A stretch of 64,000 nucleotides of DNA from Nostoc cf. commune SO-36 (lineage in GTDB: Bacteria; Cyanobacteriota; Cyanobacteriia; Cyanobacteriales; Nostocaceae), in NCBI RefSeq assembly GCF_023734775.1, contig NZ_AP025733.1:186001-250000 (forward strand). Direction: 5' to 3'. The notes under the pieces are model-generated. The model saw nothing but the letters and a program-made list of their open reading frames with translations. It searched no databases and was not told the DNA's origin. The position numbers were made by a program, and so were the translations under genes. Numbering within the stretch: position 1 is the stretch's first letter; each line of letters starts with the position of its first letter. Positions 26,671 to 36,838 of the stretch are shown piece after piece.

Positions 26671-26930
26671 TTAAAGCTGAAATCGAAAAAGTAAAACTAC
26701 TGTCCTACAAAGGTTTTAGCATCAGCTTGAGTGTTGCCAAAAAATGGATAAAGTTGAGCTTAGAGGTTGTTTGAAAAGTGTTTCACTGTGACTTTAGGCA
26801 CTTTTAGATCCCCCCTAACCCCAGCAGGGCTGTTTCATTCCCTAAAAGATGCTGATTTACAAACGTTTCAAGCAAACAAATCAGGTGACTAAGAAAATCT
26901 GATTGAACAAGAAACAGGAAATGTGTACTT
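26671..26930. other. Intergenic region upstream of the RiPP-like locus
   Basis: No gene is visible. A stretch at about 26,760-26,860 (GGTTGTTTGAAAAGTGTTTC) resembles the noncoding ends of cyanobacterial insertion elements. The promoter of the downstream locus probably lies here, but I cannot place it. Confidence 0.35.
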
Positions 26931-28307
26931 ATGGTGCTTGTTGGCGACATAGTAGCGTCAGAGGCTGGTGTTACCAGTATTTCAGCCTTACCTGGACTTC
27001 AATCACTTTGGGCTGAAACCCTCGGTGATCCTCACATCTGCGTTGCAGTCCTTGATGGACAAGTTGACCAGTCCCATCCGTGCTTTGCAGGTGCGAATCT
27101 GACGCAGATACAGACCCTAGTATCTGGTGTCAGTAATCAATATGGTAGTGCCTCAAATCATGGGACACACGTTGCCAGTACAATTTTTGGTCAACCTGGT
27201 AGCCCTGTCACTGGTATTGCCCCCGGCTGTCGCGGACTCATTCTTCCCTTGTTCCAAGACGGAGCAGGAAGTTCAATAGCCCCTTGTTCCCAGCTTGATT
27301 TAGCACGAGCTATCACTCAAGCTGTAGAGCAGGGAGCAAATGTAATTAACATCAGCGGTGGTCAACTAACATCATCGGGTGAGCCAAGCAAATGGCTGGC
27401 GAACGCAGCCCAATTCTGCGCCGATAACAACGTTCTGATTGTTGCTGCGGCGGGAAATGATGGCTGTAAATGTCTCCATCTCCCCGCAGCACTACCCTCA
27501 GTCCTGGCCTATGCCATAGGAACAATAGGATACGACTTTGGTAGCGAAGCAAGAAAAGATTCCTTAGTACAAGATGGTAGACTAGCGCAAGAAGATTCCT
27601 GGAACCCGCTAGATCCCCGCCAACTTCTAGCTAATTTTGAAGCTCAACCTTGGGAATCAGGCTCGATTATTTGGACACTCAACCAAGAACAAACCCCAGT
27701 TTATGCCGTTCAGCCTGCTGGCCCTTATGCACCAAGAGGCTATGAAATGCTGCGTCAATTCCTAAGTGAGCAACTAGATGAGGGAGTAGAGCGGGTTTCC
27801 ATTCCTGGAATCAGCATTGGCAGTGTCAAGCTCCAGTCAGGGATAACAGTACCTAGAATAGTCCCGACAATTCGGGGGATGTACAGTTGGTCTACTACCG
27901 CTTTAATCAGAAGCGTTTTAGGTGAACCTCCAACAGATAACGCCGCACGACAAGATTACGAGAATGGAGCCGAGGGGATTCAGAATTTTCTTGACCGTAT
28001 CTATTATGAACTGCGTAACTTGGGCAAAACACCCCAAGAGCGTGCCATCAACTACGCAGCGACCAATGCCTTCCAATTAGCGCAAGTATTCCAACAAGCA
28101 GCGAATGAAAATATGCAACTCGACACCATTGAGGTGGAAAAGAGTCCTTTGTGTCGTCCTGAGTCTGAGTGTTGGGATGTGAAACTCGCATTTTTTGACC
28201 CAGAAAGACAGAATCAGCGCGCTCGTAAGGTGTATCGCTTCACTGTGGATGTTAGTGATGAAGTTCCGGTCACTATTGGTCGTCTTCGTTCTTGGTCAAT
28301 GTTTTAA
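26931..28307 (+). CDS. PatA/PatG-type protein: S8 protease domain lacking the serine segment, plus C-terminal domain
   Basis: A 458-residue protein. Residues 20-193 match the subtilisin (S8) domain of cyanobactin maturation proteases: Asp42 in VAVLDGQVD, His77 in NHGTHVAS, Asn176 in AAAGND. The family then continues to a GTSFATP serine motif, but here PSVLA jumps straight to YAIGTIGYDFGSEARKDSL, the start of the PatG-type C-terminal domain (194-458). The catalytic Ser is therefore absent. The C-terminal 265 residues differ at only 8 positions from those of the protein ending at 39,614. It may be a dead protease used as a binding protein, or a recombination product. Confidence 0.75.
   Translation: MVLVGDIVASEAGVTSISALPGLQSLWAETLGDPHICVAVLDGQVDQSHPCFAGANLTQIQTLVSGVSNQYGSASNHGTHVASTIFGQPGSPVTGIAPGCRGLILPLFQDGAGSSIAPCSQLDLARAITQAVEQGANVINISGGQLTSSGEPSKWLANAAQFCADNNVLIVAAAGNDGCKCLHLPAALPSVLAYAIGTIGYDFGSEARKDSLVQDGRLAQEDSWNPLDPRQLLANFEAQPWESGSIIWTLNQEQTPVYAVQPAGPYAPRGYEMLRQFLSEQLDEGVERVSIPGISIGSVKLQSGITVPRIVPTIRGMYSWSTTALIRSVLGEPPTDNAARQDYENGAEGIQNFLDRIYYELRNLGKTPQERAINYAATNAFQLAQVFQQAANENMQLDTIEVEKSPLCRPESECWDVKLAFFDPERQNQRARKVYRFTVDVSDEVPVTIGRLRSWSMF
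27510..28306 (+). repeat. Direct repeat encoding the PatG-type C-terminal domain, copy 1
   Basis: Nearly identical at DNA level to 38,817-39,613, offset 11,307 bases. Before the repeat the two genes are unrelated (protease versus methyltransferase). Duplication or gene conversion is the simplest explanation. Confidence 0.85.
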
Positions 28308-28344
28308 CTAAATCATTCTATCTACAAACAAAGAGGATATCTCT

Positions 28345-28416
28345 ATGAATATGGCGAAGCACGCCAAGCAAGTACCGCGAAATGCTGGTAAGAGCTTGGT
28401 AGACTATCAACTTTAA
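28345..28416 (+). CDS. 23-residue ORF between protease-like and precursor genes
   Basis: An ATG at 28,345 with AGAGGAT upstream gives MNMAKHAKQVPRNAGKSLVD YQL. It is basic and carries no cysteine. It may be a leader peptide, a second precursor or chance. It ends 20 bases before the precursor start. Confidence 0.3.
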   Translation: MNMAKHAKQVPRNAGKSLVDYQL

Positions 28417-28436
28417 ACAATTAAGGACAAAAAATC

Positions 28437-28628
28437 ATGAATCTTCCAATCCAATCTAAGCCTATTTTCAGAGGTTTGAGTGCTTTAACAGTAGAAGCAG
28501 GCATCACCCCCTCTGGCACTAATACACAGTGCTGCGGTAGTAATTGTCAGACAACGTACTGTTTTATCGGTCTATCTTCCAAAGGCTGCAATGGTGATAA
28601 TCCTTACGTAAATTGCATCGGCGGCTAA
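28437..28628 (+). CDS. Putative RiPP precursor peptide with six cysteines
   Basis: A 63-residue peptide with AAGGA 8 bases before the ATG. Residues 1-27 are leader-like (KPIFRGLSALTVEAGITPSG). Residues 28-63 are small, polar and cysteine-rich: CC, NC, YC, GC, NC, ending IGG. Six Cys, several Ser/Thr and five Asn offer sites for crosslinks, glycosylation or methylation. It lies between a PatA-like gene and a GT41-type glycosyltransferase gene. It has no match to a known precursor class that I can name, so the RiPP call is inference from position and layout. Confidence 0.6.
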   Translation: MNLPIQSKPIFRGLSALTVEAGITPSGTNTQCCGSNCQTTYCFIGLSSKGCNGDNPYVNCIGG

Positions 28629-28734
28629 ACTACAGCACCCCGTTTGATCTCTATGCTTTGGGATTGAGAGATGTTGAATCAAGTGTGAAATTAACTGGAC
28701 TTAATTCCAGGAGCAAAGTAGGGTCATAAACTCA

Positions 28735-28766
28735 AGAATGCCATCCCTAATAAGGGATGGTGTTCT
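28735..28766 (+). terminator. Stem-loop after the precursor gene
   Basis: AGAATGCCATCCCT (28,735-28,748) pairs with AGGGATGGTGTTCT (28,753-28,766) over a 4-base loop, with two G-T wobbles. No long U tract follows. A partial terminator or RNA stabiliser between the precursor and the enzyme genes would allow excess precursor over enzyme, as in many peptide clusters. Confidence 0.5.
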
Positions 28767-28884
28767 TCCTAAAAAATGAACCTATAAGGAGGTCGGCGTA
28801 AATAATTATCGTTGGGATAAGGCAGGGGGAAAAGGGGTTTGAGCCTTGTTTACTTTTCTTTACATAATTTGTTTTTTTGTTCTA

Positions 28885-31305
28885 ATGGATACATTAATTA
28901 CGAAAACAGTTCAACTTTATAATCAGGCTGTTGAACATCATCGGGCTGGAGAACTATCCCAAGCCGAAGTTGTTTACAGACAAATACTGGAATTAGATCC
29001 AGCACACGCCGATGCTCTCCATCTTCTTGGAACCCTGCACTTTCAATCTGGTACTCTGCAAGCGGCTTTTGAGTTGATTAACCGCGCCATTGAATTATCT
29101 AACAACCAAGCGAGTTACCATTGCAACTTGGGTAATGTTTTTAAGGCTTCTGGAAATCCTGATGCAGCAGAGGCATCATTTCGACGTGCCATTTCACTTG
29201 ATTCAAAATTAGCGATCGCTCACAACAATCTAGCTTCTTTACTCAGAGAAAGTGGTAAGTTGGCAGAAGCTGTGGACTGCTATCAACAGGCAATTCGCTT
29301 AAGTCCAGGCTCTGCTAGACTACACATTAACCTCGGTGAAACTCTAGAAACATTCGGAAAAGCACAAGAGGCTCTGGGTTCCTTTGAGAAAGCAGTAGAA
29401 CTGACACCGGATGATCCTGATGTTCATACTAGGCTCGGTATCGCTCTATTCTCCCAGGGAAAAGATGTTCCAGGACAAGCTTGCTTTGAGCGTGTAGTTG
29501 CACTTACTCCAGATAGCATCCAAGCACGGATTGCTCTGGGGATAATTTTCGGCAATCGTGGGGATTTACAGGGGTCGATTGCTCAATTTCGAGAAGCTGT
29601 GCGACTTGCACCAGAGTCAGGTGAAGTACACCTAAATCTAGGAGCAACCTTGGTGAGGGCGGGAATTTTAAAAGAAGCAGTTAGCAGTCTGCGACGGGCG
29701 ATAGAATTAGCACCAGAACTGCCTGAAGCTCACTATAATCTTGGTGTTGCTCTAAGCTCTATCGGTCAGGTGGAAGAAGCACTTTCTGCCTATCAGCAAA
29801 CTGTTGTACTTAACTCCAACTTTGCAGAAGCCTACGCTAATATAGCATCAATTTTATGGAACAAGAGCCAATACCAGCAGGCTCTTGAGGCTTGCGATCG
29901 CGCTTTATTAATCAACCCAGAACTTGCCGAGGCTCATGTTACTAAAGGCAATATTCTCAAAGACTGGGGCTTAGTCGAAGAGGCGCTGAAGCACTACAGA
30001 AAAGCACTATCAATCAATCCAGAACTGGCTGAGGCTTCTGCTAACCTGATTTTTTCCCAGCATTATTTATCGTCGTGCCAAGTTGAAGCAGTTAACGAAG
30101 ATATTGTCGCCTGGAACCAACGCCACAGTAAAGCACTAATTCCCAAAAATGTGCATTTCTCGAATCCGCCCATTTCTAAACGGCGAATTTCTATCGGCTA
30201 CGTTTCAGCTAACCTTCGGACTCATCCCGGCGGATTTTTTTTAGGTGCGGTGATTGCCAATCATGATGGGGAAAAGTTCAAGATTTGCTGTTATGTAGAT
30301 ATTGAAAAAGAGGATGAGCATTCTCGCCGAATTAAAGCCAATGTTGACGAGTGGCAGTTAATTCGAGGACTTACTGATGAAGCTCTTGCTGATCGCATTC
30401 GTGCTGATGGGATTGATATCCTTGTGGATATGAACCGCTTCACAGGAGGCGGACATTTGCTGGCCTTTGCTCGCAAACCAGCACCGATTCAAGTGACTTG
30501 GATGGGAGGGCCGATTATGACTACTGGTTTAGAGACTATAGACTATGTTTTGAGCGATCGCATCCACACACCACCAGAATACGAACAGTTCTTCGTGGAA
30601 AAAGTCGTGCGCCTCAACAATGCCTATGCTATCTATCAAGCACCGCCTTATGCACCCCCAGTCAGTTCCCTACCTGCTCTCAACCAGGGAATCATCACTT
30701 TTGGTTGCTTCAACTATATAGCAAAGATCCAACGGTTGGCAATTGACCTCTGGGCTGAGATTCTCAAAGAAGTTCCCAATTCTCAAATACTGCTTCAATC
30801 TAAAGCTTTCGGACAAGATGAACCGCGCCAACGCATTCATACTCTGTTTGCAGATCGGGGAGTTGACCCTTCCAGAATTTTACTGTGTGGTTCGGTGTGT
30901 CACAACGAATTGCTAGAGAAATACAACCAAGTAGACCTTGCCTTTGATCCATTTCCCTATTCTGGAGGTATAACCACCTGTGAGGCGCTGTGGATGGGAG
31001 TTCCTGTGATTGCCATGCCTGGAAATGTCGTCACTGTAAGACATACTATCAGCCATCTGCACAATGCAGGTCTGGATGAGTTGATCGCCGATACACCCAG
31101 CAACTACAAAGCTTTAGCGGTGGAATTAGCATCAGATTTGCCGAGATTAGCCGATCTAAGAGCTACTTTGCGCGATCGCATTTCCCATTCTCCACTATGC
31201 GATGGGGCGGCGTTCACTCGACAGTTAGAAGAAGCATATAAAAAAATGTGGCAAAGCTGGTGTGAAGAACAGAAGGGAATTTTATCTAAATTCTCAACAA
31301 GCTGA
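28885..31305 (+). CDS. TPR protein with GT41 (SPINDLY/O-GlcNAc transferase-like) glycosyltransferase domain
   Basis: The ATG at 28,885 (MDTLITKTVQLYN) is preferred; a TTG at 28,846 would add 13 hydrophobic residues. The first 410 residues are about 11 TPR units (34-residue repeats such as EAHYNLGVALSSIGQVEEAL). The C-terminal 385 residues are the GT41 catalytic domain: ISIGYVSANLRTHPGGFFLG, TTCEALWMGVPVIAMPG, DLAFDPFPYSGG. The usual GHTxxxR segment reads NRFTGGGHLL, so a normally conserved His is displaced. GT41 enzymes add sugars to Ser/Thr of proteins. Its place after the peptide gene suggests peptide glycosylation (inference). Confidence 0.8.
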   Translation: MDTLITKTVQLYNQAVEHHRAGELSQAEVVYRQILELDPAHADALHLLGTLHFQSGTLQAAFELINRAIELSNNQASYHCNLGNVFKASGNPDAAEASFRRAISLDSKLAIAHNNLASLLRESGKLAEAVDCYQQAIRLSPGSARLHINLGETLETFGKAQEALGSFEKAVELTPDDPDVHTRLGIALFSQGKDVPGQACFERVVALTPDSIQARIALGIIFGNRGDLQGSIAQFREAVRLAPESGEVHLNLGATLVRAGILKEAVSSLRRAIELAPELPEAHYNLGVALSSIGQVEEALSAYQQTVVLNSNFAEAYANIASILWNKSQYQQALEACDRALLINPELAEAHVTKGNILKDWGLVEEALKHYRKALSINPELAEASANLIFSQHYLSSCQVEAVNEDIVAWNQRHSKALIPKNVHFSNPPISKRRISIGYVSANLRTHPGGFFLGAVIANHDGEKFKICCYVDIEKEDEHSRRIKANVDEWQLIRGLTDEALADRIRADGIDILVDMNRFTGGGHLLAFARKPAPIQVTWMGGPIMTTGLETIDYVLSDRIHTPPEYEQFFVEKVVRLNNAYAIYQAPPYAPPVSSLPALNQGIITFGCFNYIAKIQRLAIDLWAEILKEVPNSQILLQSKAFGQDEPRQRIHTLFADRGVDPSRILLCGSVCHNELLEKYNQVDLAFDPFPYSGGITTCEALWMGVPVIAMPGNVVTVRHTISHLHNAGLDELIADTPSNYKALAVELASDLPRLADLRATLRDRISHSPLCDGAAFTRQLEEAYKKMWQSWCEEQKGILSKFSTS

Positions 31306-31366
31306 AAAACTATCCAGGTTTGGCAACAATTCAATCGGCAAATCATTGAAAAGGTAACTCTTCTTT

Positions 31367-31538
31367 ATGGATAAAGTAACCCTACTGCTAGGCGATAGCT
31401 TAGAGATGCTAGGCACAATACCAGACCAGAGTGTTAATTGCTGCATTACCTCACCACCCTACTGGGCTGGGCAAGAAGCCGCCTCAGAAAGATACACTGG
31501 GTTCGGAGTAGAACCAACTCTGGAACAGTACGTTACCA
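31367..31538 (+). pseudogene. N4/N6-type methyltransferase, N-terminal fragment
   Basis: ATG at 31,367. The fragment carries the entry motif VTLLLGDSLEML and motif IV TSPPYW (28-33), the signature of beta-class N4-cytosine/N6-adenine methyltransferases. It is cut at codon 57 by the IS at 31,539. It continues at 38,077 with KLVQLFQELRRLLQNQG. Joining 31,367-31,538 to 38,077-39,614 gives 1,710 bases, 570 codons including the stop, in one frame. Confidence 0.8.
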
Positions 31539-33133
31539 GGGACTTCCAGAAAATAAACTATTCCATTAACAATAATGATAATCATTTTAAGTGGGGATGA
31601 AGGGGCTGCCGTCGGCAGCCCCTTCATCCCCTTTTGTAGTAATTTGAATAATGATTGAGTTTTTGAGTGTGGCAACTGGTGACTATAGTATTAACTGATT
31701 CTCTTAAAAAGTTGTTGATTGAAACTGCATCTCAATTGAAAGGTGCTGAAAAGCGTAAATTTATGGCACAGACAGTTCAGGGCTTAGGTTTAGGAGGGCA
31801 AAGGCTTGCACAATCAGAACTAGGATGGAATAGAGATACAATTCGGAAAGGGACAAGAGAATTAAAAAGTGGTATTACTTGTGTTGATAATATGAGCGGA
31901 AAAGGACGTTATAAAGCAGAAGAACACCTACCAAATCTTTTAGAAGACATAAAAAATTTAGTTGACTTCCATAGTCAAACTGATCCGAGTTTCAAAAGCC
32001 AAAGATTATATACCAGACTTAGTGCCGCTGAAGTTAGAAAGCAATTAATTGAAAAGTATGGTTATAGTGATGAGAATTTACATACATCAGAAACAATTCG
32101 CGTAAAATTAAATAGTTTAGGTTACAAGCTCAGAAGAGTGAAGAAAGTTCAACCTCAAAAAAAATCCCACAAACTGACGCAATCTTTGAGCAATTAGACA
32201 TAATAAATCAAGATGCTTCGGAAGATAAGAGTGTTTTACGTCTAAGTATGGACGGAAAAGCCCGCGTTAAAATTGGCTCATTTGATAGAGGAGGTAAAAG
32301 CCGCGATGGGGCGAAAGCTGATGATCATGATTATAATCCGAAAACAACTGTAACTCCCTATGGGATATTTCTTCCAGAGCTTGATGAACTATTTTTGTAC
32401 TTTACAGAATCGAAAGTTACAAGCGATTTTATTGTTGATATTTTAGAAGATTTTTGGTTAGAACAAAAGCATCGTTTTTCCGATATTCAAACCCTACTTC
32501 TCAATCAAGATAATGGGCCACAGAACAGTTCAAGACGTACCCAATTTATGAAGCGTATAGTAGAATTTGCCCAAAAACATCAAGTAAATATACGTTTAGC
32601 TTACTATCCGCCCTATCATAGCAAATATAATCCGATAGAAAGGACATGGGCAATACTAGAAAATCATTGGAATGGCAGCATAATAGAAGAAGTGGAGACG
32701 GCTTTAAAGTTTGCTAGTACTATGAAATGGAAAGGAAAACATCCAGTAGTTAAGCTAGTACACAAAACTTATGAGAATGGGGTAAAGCTTACAAAAAAAG
32801 CTATGGCTCAAATTGAAAAACAGATTGAGCGGCTAACCGATTCTACTCATGAAGTTTTCCCAAATTTAGGTAATTGGTTTATTGATATTTGTTGTAGTAA
32901 AACAAAAATTATTTGATTTTAATAACAGCATTTATTTAGCTACAAAACATACTAATTTTACACTGTTTAACTTCAAAGCAGACGACAAGTGTATAGATTC
33001 TTCATGCATAAATGAGGGGGAGAAAAGGGGTTGCCCTCGGCAACCCCTTTTCTCCCCCCTCTTAAAATGATTATCATTCTTGAGAAAACCTGTCTCTTGT
33101 TTTTCTTGGAATAATTTATTCTTTGGAAGTCCC
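31539..33133 (+). mobile_element. ISAzo13-like insertion sequence, copy 2
   Basis: The element is 1,595 bp and related to, but clearly different from, copy 1. Ends GGGACTTCCAGAAAATAAA and the complement of TTTATTCTTTGGAAGTCCC. Subterminal AATGATAATCATT at 31,574-31,586 and inverted at 33,066-33,078; hairpins at 31,593-31,631 and 33,016-33,058. The right end cuts into a DUF1993 gene. Confidence 0.8.
31667..32916 (+). CDS. ISAzo13-family transposase made by a -1 frameshift, copy 2
   Basis: Frame one (31,667-32,197) holds the HTH part (TVQGLGLGGQRLAQSELGWN). After an A8 run near 32,153-32,160 the -1 frame reads IPQTDAIFEQLDIINQDASE and then the DDE part (NQDNGPQNSSRRTQFMKR, YYPPYHSKYNPIERTWAILE). 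Frame two ends at 32,916. Both halves look intact. Confidence 0.8.
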
Positions 33134-33412
33134 ACTAAATTCGAGGACAATGAAACTACATTTCCTCAACTTATTGAGCGCATTCAAAAAACTATCTCTC
33201 AAATAAAAACTTTTAAACCTGAGCAAATTGACGGTTCAGAAGAGAGAGAAATTACCCTACAGATGCGTGACAATACTCTCTCTTTTCAAGGAATGCCATT
33301 TCTCCTATATTTTGTTTTACCAAACCTTTATTTCCATGTCACAACAGCGTATGACATTCTTAGGCACTGCGGTGTAGAACTTGGCAAAGGAGACTTTCTT
33401 GGTCAGCCTTAA
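33134..33412 (+). pseudogene. DUF1993 protein, C-terminal part
   Basis: Directly after the IS end the frame reads TKFEDNETTFPQLIERIQKT and later FHVTTAYDILRHCGVELGKG, the typical end of DUF1993 (DinB-like fold) proteins. The 5' half is missing because the IS replaced it. It marks the original left border of the captured segment. Confidence 0.7.
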
Positions 33413-33918
33413 TCGGAGCAGTATCTAACGTAATTTTTTCGAGAATTTCTCAGCAACAACTTGCGTTACATATTGCTTGAGTTAGTAAAAAATAGACTTC
33501 TTGACTTCATGGCTTTGTGGGGAAAAGTTTTTTCTTCAACATTTCCCCTCTCTCTTTCTCAGTAATTACACTGGCTTGAATTTCGCTGATTAATTAGTAA
33601 AATCTAATACTACATTAAAGTCCAAGGATTGAAGGGGTTAAGCCTGAAACTGCGCCAAGGACTCGACAGCGCAGGTCAGTTCTACCAGCAGCTTGTCTCC
33701 CCAATAGGCTCGGCTGTGGGCGTTGCTGATGGGGAGCCTGACTGGAACGTTGGTTTTTGTTTTTTGGCTAATTTATTTTTGGACATTTCCACACTATAAG
33801 TGTTTTTTTCAAGCGAACGATTCAGTCACTTCTACTGTTTTTTATTTTAATCCCATACCAGATATGGATGATCGCCCCTATTCTCATGAAGCCCTTGTTG
33901 CCGTTTTATAATGAAAGG
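33413..33918. other. Cargo region without a supported gene
   Basis: A plus-strand frame near 33,723-33,911 has a hydrophobic start but no family and ends inside the start region of dihydroorotase. No RNA gene or strong hairpin is seen. It likely holds the dihydroorotase promoter. Confidence 0.35.
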
Positions 33919-34947
33919 ATGCAAAAGCTTACCATCACCCGACCTGACGATTGGCATCTGCATCTGCGCGACGGTGCAGCACTGAAAGCGGTTCTGCCCT
34001 ACACGGTGCGTCAGTTTGCCCGCGCGATCATCATGCCGAACTTGAAGCCCCCTATCCGCTCGGTGGCAGATGCGGCAGCCTATCGCGATCGCATCCTCGC
34101 CGCCATTCCAGAAGGCCAACAGTTTGAGCCATTGATGACGCTCTACCTCACCGACAACACCAGCCCCGACGACATTCTCCGGGCGAAAGAATCTCAGTTT
34201 ATCAAAGCGGTCAAGTACTACCCAGCCGGTGCAACGACCAACTCAGACTCCGGTGTGACGGATATTCAAAAGGGTGATCGCGTCTTTGAAGCAATGCAGC
34301 AGGTGGACATGCCGTTATTACTGCACGGGGAAGTGACCGATAACGATGTTGATACGTTCGATCGCGAGAAGGTGTTTATCGAGCGACATTTAATCCCTCT
34401 CAAGCAGCGATTTCCCAACCTGCGGGTGGTGCTTGAGCATATCACCACCTCGGATGCGGTGCAGTATGTCCTGTCTGCCAACACCATCGCAGCAACAATT
34501 ACGCCACAACATTTGTTGTTTAACCGTAATGCTCTGTTCAAAGGCGGCCTTTGCCCCCATTTTTATTGCCTGCCCATTTTGAAACGGGAGGAGCATCGTC
34601 AGGCTTTGTTGCAAGCGGCAATATCGGGGAATCCGAAGTTTTTTCTCGGTACCGATAGCGCTCCCCATACCCGCACCAGCAAAGAAAGTTCCTGTGGCTG
34701 CGCGGGATGCTTTTCGGCTCTGCACGCCCTTGAGTTGTATGCCGAAGCATTTGAAAGCGTGAAAGCCCTGGATAAACTGGAGGCGTTCGCTAGCTTCTAT
34801 GGCCCAGATTTTTATCAACTGCCGCGTAATACCGAGCGAATTACCTTGTCCAAAACGACTTGGCGCATTCCTGATGAAGTTCCATTTATGGAATCTGGGC
34901 TTGTACCTTTGGGGGCGGGGCAGGAAATGACATGGCAAATGGTATGA
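33919..34947 (+). CDS. pyrC: Dihydroorotase, class II (E. coli PyrC type)
   Basis: A 342-residue enzyme of pyrimidine synthesis that interconverts carbamoyl-aspartate and dihydroorotate. The start [19 protein letters not shown] (His13, His15 bind zinc) fits family length; an ATG at 33,868 would add 17 residues. Other motifs: [16 protein letters not shown] with the carbamylated Lys, [39 protein letters not shown]. The reading frame is intact. Its GC content looks higher than that of the flanking genes, which suggests transfer with the transposon. Confidence 0.92.
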   Translation: MQKLTITRPDDWHLHLRDGAALKAVLPYTVRQFARAIIMPNLKPPIRSVADAAAYRDRILAAIPEGQQFEPLMTLYLTDNTSPDDILRAKESQFIKAVKYYPAGATTNSDSGVTDIQKGDRVFEAMQQVDMPLLLHGEVTDNDVDTFDREKVFIERHLIPLKQRFPNLRVVLEHITTSDAVQYVLSANTIAATITPQHLLFNRNALFKGGLCPHFYCLPILKREEHRQALLQAAISGNPKFFLGTDSAPHTRTSKESSCGCAGCFSALHALELYAEAFESVKALDKLEAFASFYGPDFYQLPRNTERITLSKTTWRIPDEVPFMESGLVPLGAGQEMTWQMV

Positions 34948-34965
34948 CATTCCCATTGTGCATCA

Positions 34966-35100
34966 GCCGTTGTGGAATCTGGCTACTTACAAGAGCTACT
35001 CAGTACGCTGACGAGTGATGAAAGGTGGGGGGTGATGGTTGAGTTTGAGGAGGTTTACCCGGATGGATTTGCTCAACTGGTGGCAGATGCCCCCGCGTAA
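34966..35100 (+). pseudogene. C-terminal fragment of an unknown protein
   Basis: The frame (VVESGYLQELLSTLTSDERW, then MVEFEEVYPDGFAQLVADAP) looks like real coding sequence ending at a TAA, but it has no start. Family not recognised; the gene body is missing. Confidence 0.4.
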
Positions 35101-35182
35101 CCATTCCTGTCTGCCCAACCGTTAACTGCGCGGAATCTTTCTTCCATTGTTCTTGGATTAACTAATTCAGGCATCGGCACAT

Positions 35183-36838
35183 CTATTGAGAACAAGAGCT
35201 TTTTTCAGCAGGCTGTTTCATAAAAATCTGGCGATAAGCGTTGCAATCTTGGGCAAAGACCATGCCATTCGACCACTGATTGTCGCCATCCAGGGTGCTA
35301 ATAAACCCCAGCATGACATTCGGCTGTTGGAGACGCGCAGAACTTCCTAGATCGCTCAGTAAACGATTCACTTCACTTTGACTCAGCAGAATCAGTTTGC
35401 TCATAACGATCGTGTTGTAGGTTGCAGGCACCACATTGGGATTGAAGTATTCGCTGGGGTTGGTGTAGCCCGTATCGTTGATCTTCAGGTAATCGGCGTT
35501 GAAGCGTTGCAAGCTGGTATTTTCGCCGGCTCCACTACCTAAAACCTGATTGAAGTATTGGTCTGGGCTTGTGAGGTATTCCTTCAGCTCCTGCTTGGTC
35601 ATGCCGATCGCAGACTTTAGCAACGTATTCAGCATATCTTCCTTCAGTTTACGGATCGGTTCGAGAAGAAAGTCTGGTGTAATTGCGTCGATAATATCGG
35701 TGACTACACCAATAGTCAGACCGACAAAATCAGGAGCTCCTGACATTGACAGTAAATGATCCGTGACATATCGCTGCAACACATTTTCCGCTTGTTGCGT
35801 GTCTGCTGATCGACCGGGGTTAAAAAACAGTGCCTTTGCCACCTCATGGCTAACCCCAGGCCAAGCCCGAAGACCACTGTCAATGTCATCCCGCCATGCT
35901 TCTTTGTAGGTGACTTGAATCCCATTAGCGGCGACGTAGGCCGCTTTTTCAGCTAGGATGGCCACTCGGCTACAACTAAAGTCCAAGGGGCGACAGGCAT
36001 TGGCGCGGCGATCATAGTCCGCTTTTTTGGCATAGTAAGCATCGATATCGCGCTGGAGATTAGCCCGCAAGGTCGAATAAATCCGAGGAATGGAAAAGTC
36101 TGTGCCATTACCTCCAGCTCGTAGTAGCTGACTATCCAGAGATGTTCCCGGTCGAGCATCGACCATGTTTTGGTAAATAAAGTCGTCAACACCACTAATG
36201 CTGACATTAAAAAAATTGGCGTCCAGGGCACTGGCATCTATACGTTTATCAACATAGCCCTCTAGAACGATATGCTTCACTGCATTTGCAGGTCCTGCGG
36301 GTGGCGTGATGGCAAAGGAGCCGCCCGAGAAATTATTGACAAAGGTATGACCGTACATATCCCCAGCCGCATGGGTGAGGTAGCCCACCGTAAATGCCCG
36401 AACTGCTGCGGTATTAGTGACGTTTGCGCGGTTCCATAGATAGGTCAGCCAAGCATCCGCCCCCCCGGTAATTCCCGTATCTGACGAGGATGGGTGTATC
36501 ACTTGCTGCCCAGTTAAGATGTCGGGATAGGCATCGGGTCCCAAAATTCCAGCACGGTATTGGGGAGCATGGCTGCGGAGGGCGGCAAGAATACTGGGAT
36601 CGACTTGGTAGGTATCGACTTCTCCAATAATTTGCCCATTATCATAGTTCACCCGAGGAATCGTAACTTTGCCGTCGTCTAAGGCATCATCAAGAGCCTG
36701 TTTGCCAAGGTAGACATGGGTGGTCGGCTTCCAAGCCCAAGCTTCCGTAGGATGCGATATCAAACCGAGGTAAATGATAAGTAGGCTCGGACTACCCACT
36801 TTTAGCCAGTGCCAGAGAGAATGAAGTGTCGATAGCAT
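35183..36838 (-). CDS. Secreted zinc-dependent phospholipase C-like protein
   Basis: A 551-residue protein. Residues 1-35 form a signal peptide ending EAWA, after which the mature part starts with Trp (WKPTTHVYLGKQAL), as in the zinc PLC family where the N-terminal Trp binds zinc. Further possible ligands are in SHAPQYRAGILGPDAYPD and GYLTHAAGDMYGHTFVNNF. The C-terminal 250 residues are family-specific and mostly helical. Activity cannot be told. It lies alone between pyrC and the DUF938 gene. Confidence 0.75.
   Translation of the reverse strand: MLSTLHSLWHWLKVGSPSLLIIYLGLISHPTEAWAWKPTTHVYLGKQALDDALDDGKVTIPRVNYDNGQIIGEVDTYQVDPSILAALRSHAPQYRAGILGPDAYPDILTGQQVIHPSSSDTGITGGADAWLTYLWNRANVTNTAAVRAFTVGYLTHAAGDMYGHTFVNNFSGGSFAITPPAGPANAVKHIVLEGYVDKRIDASALDANFFNVSISGVDDFIYQNMVDARPGTSLDSQLLRAGGNGTDFSIPRIYSTLRANLQRDIDAYYAKKADYDRRANACRPLDFSCSRVAILAEKAAYVAANGIQVTYKEAWRDDIDSGLRAWPGVSHEVAKALFFNPGRSADTQQAENVLQRYVTDHLLSMSGAPDFVGLTIGVVTDIIDAITPDFLLEPIRKLKEDMLNTLLKSAIGMTKQELKEYLTSPDQYFNQVLGSGAGENTSLQRFNADYLKINDTGYTNPSEYFNPNVVPATYNTIVMSKLILLSQSEVNRLLSDLGSSARLQQPNVMLGFISTLDGDNQWSNGMVFAQDCNAYRQIFMKQPAEKSSCSQ

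Noticed and set aside
26931..28628. A canonical cyanobactin cluster
   Set aside because: No YcaO heterocyclase, no second protease and no PatE-type peptide with its recognition sequences are present, so only the PatA/PatG-type domains are shared.
31574..31586. Iron-regulated promoter from the Fur-box-like palindrome
   Set aside because: The palindrome is part of the IS ends and repeats in each copy; no iron gene is near, so gene regulation by Fur is not supported.
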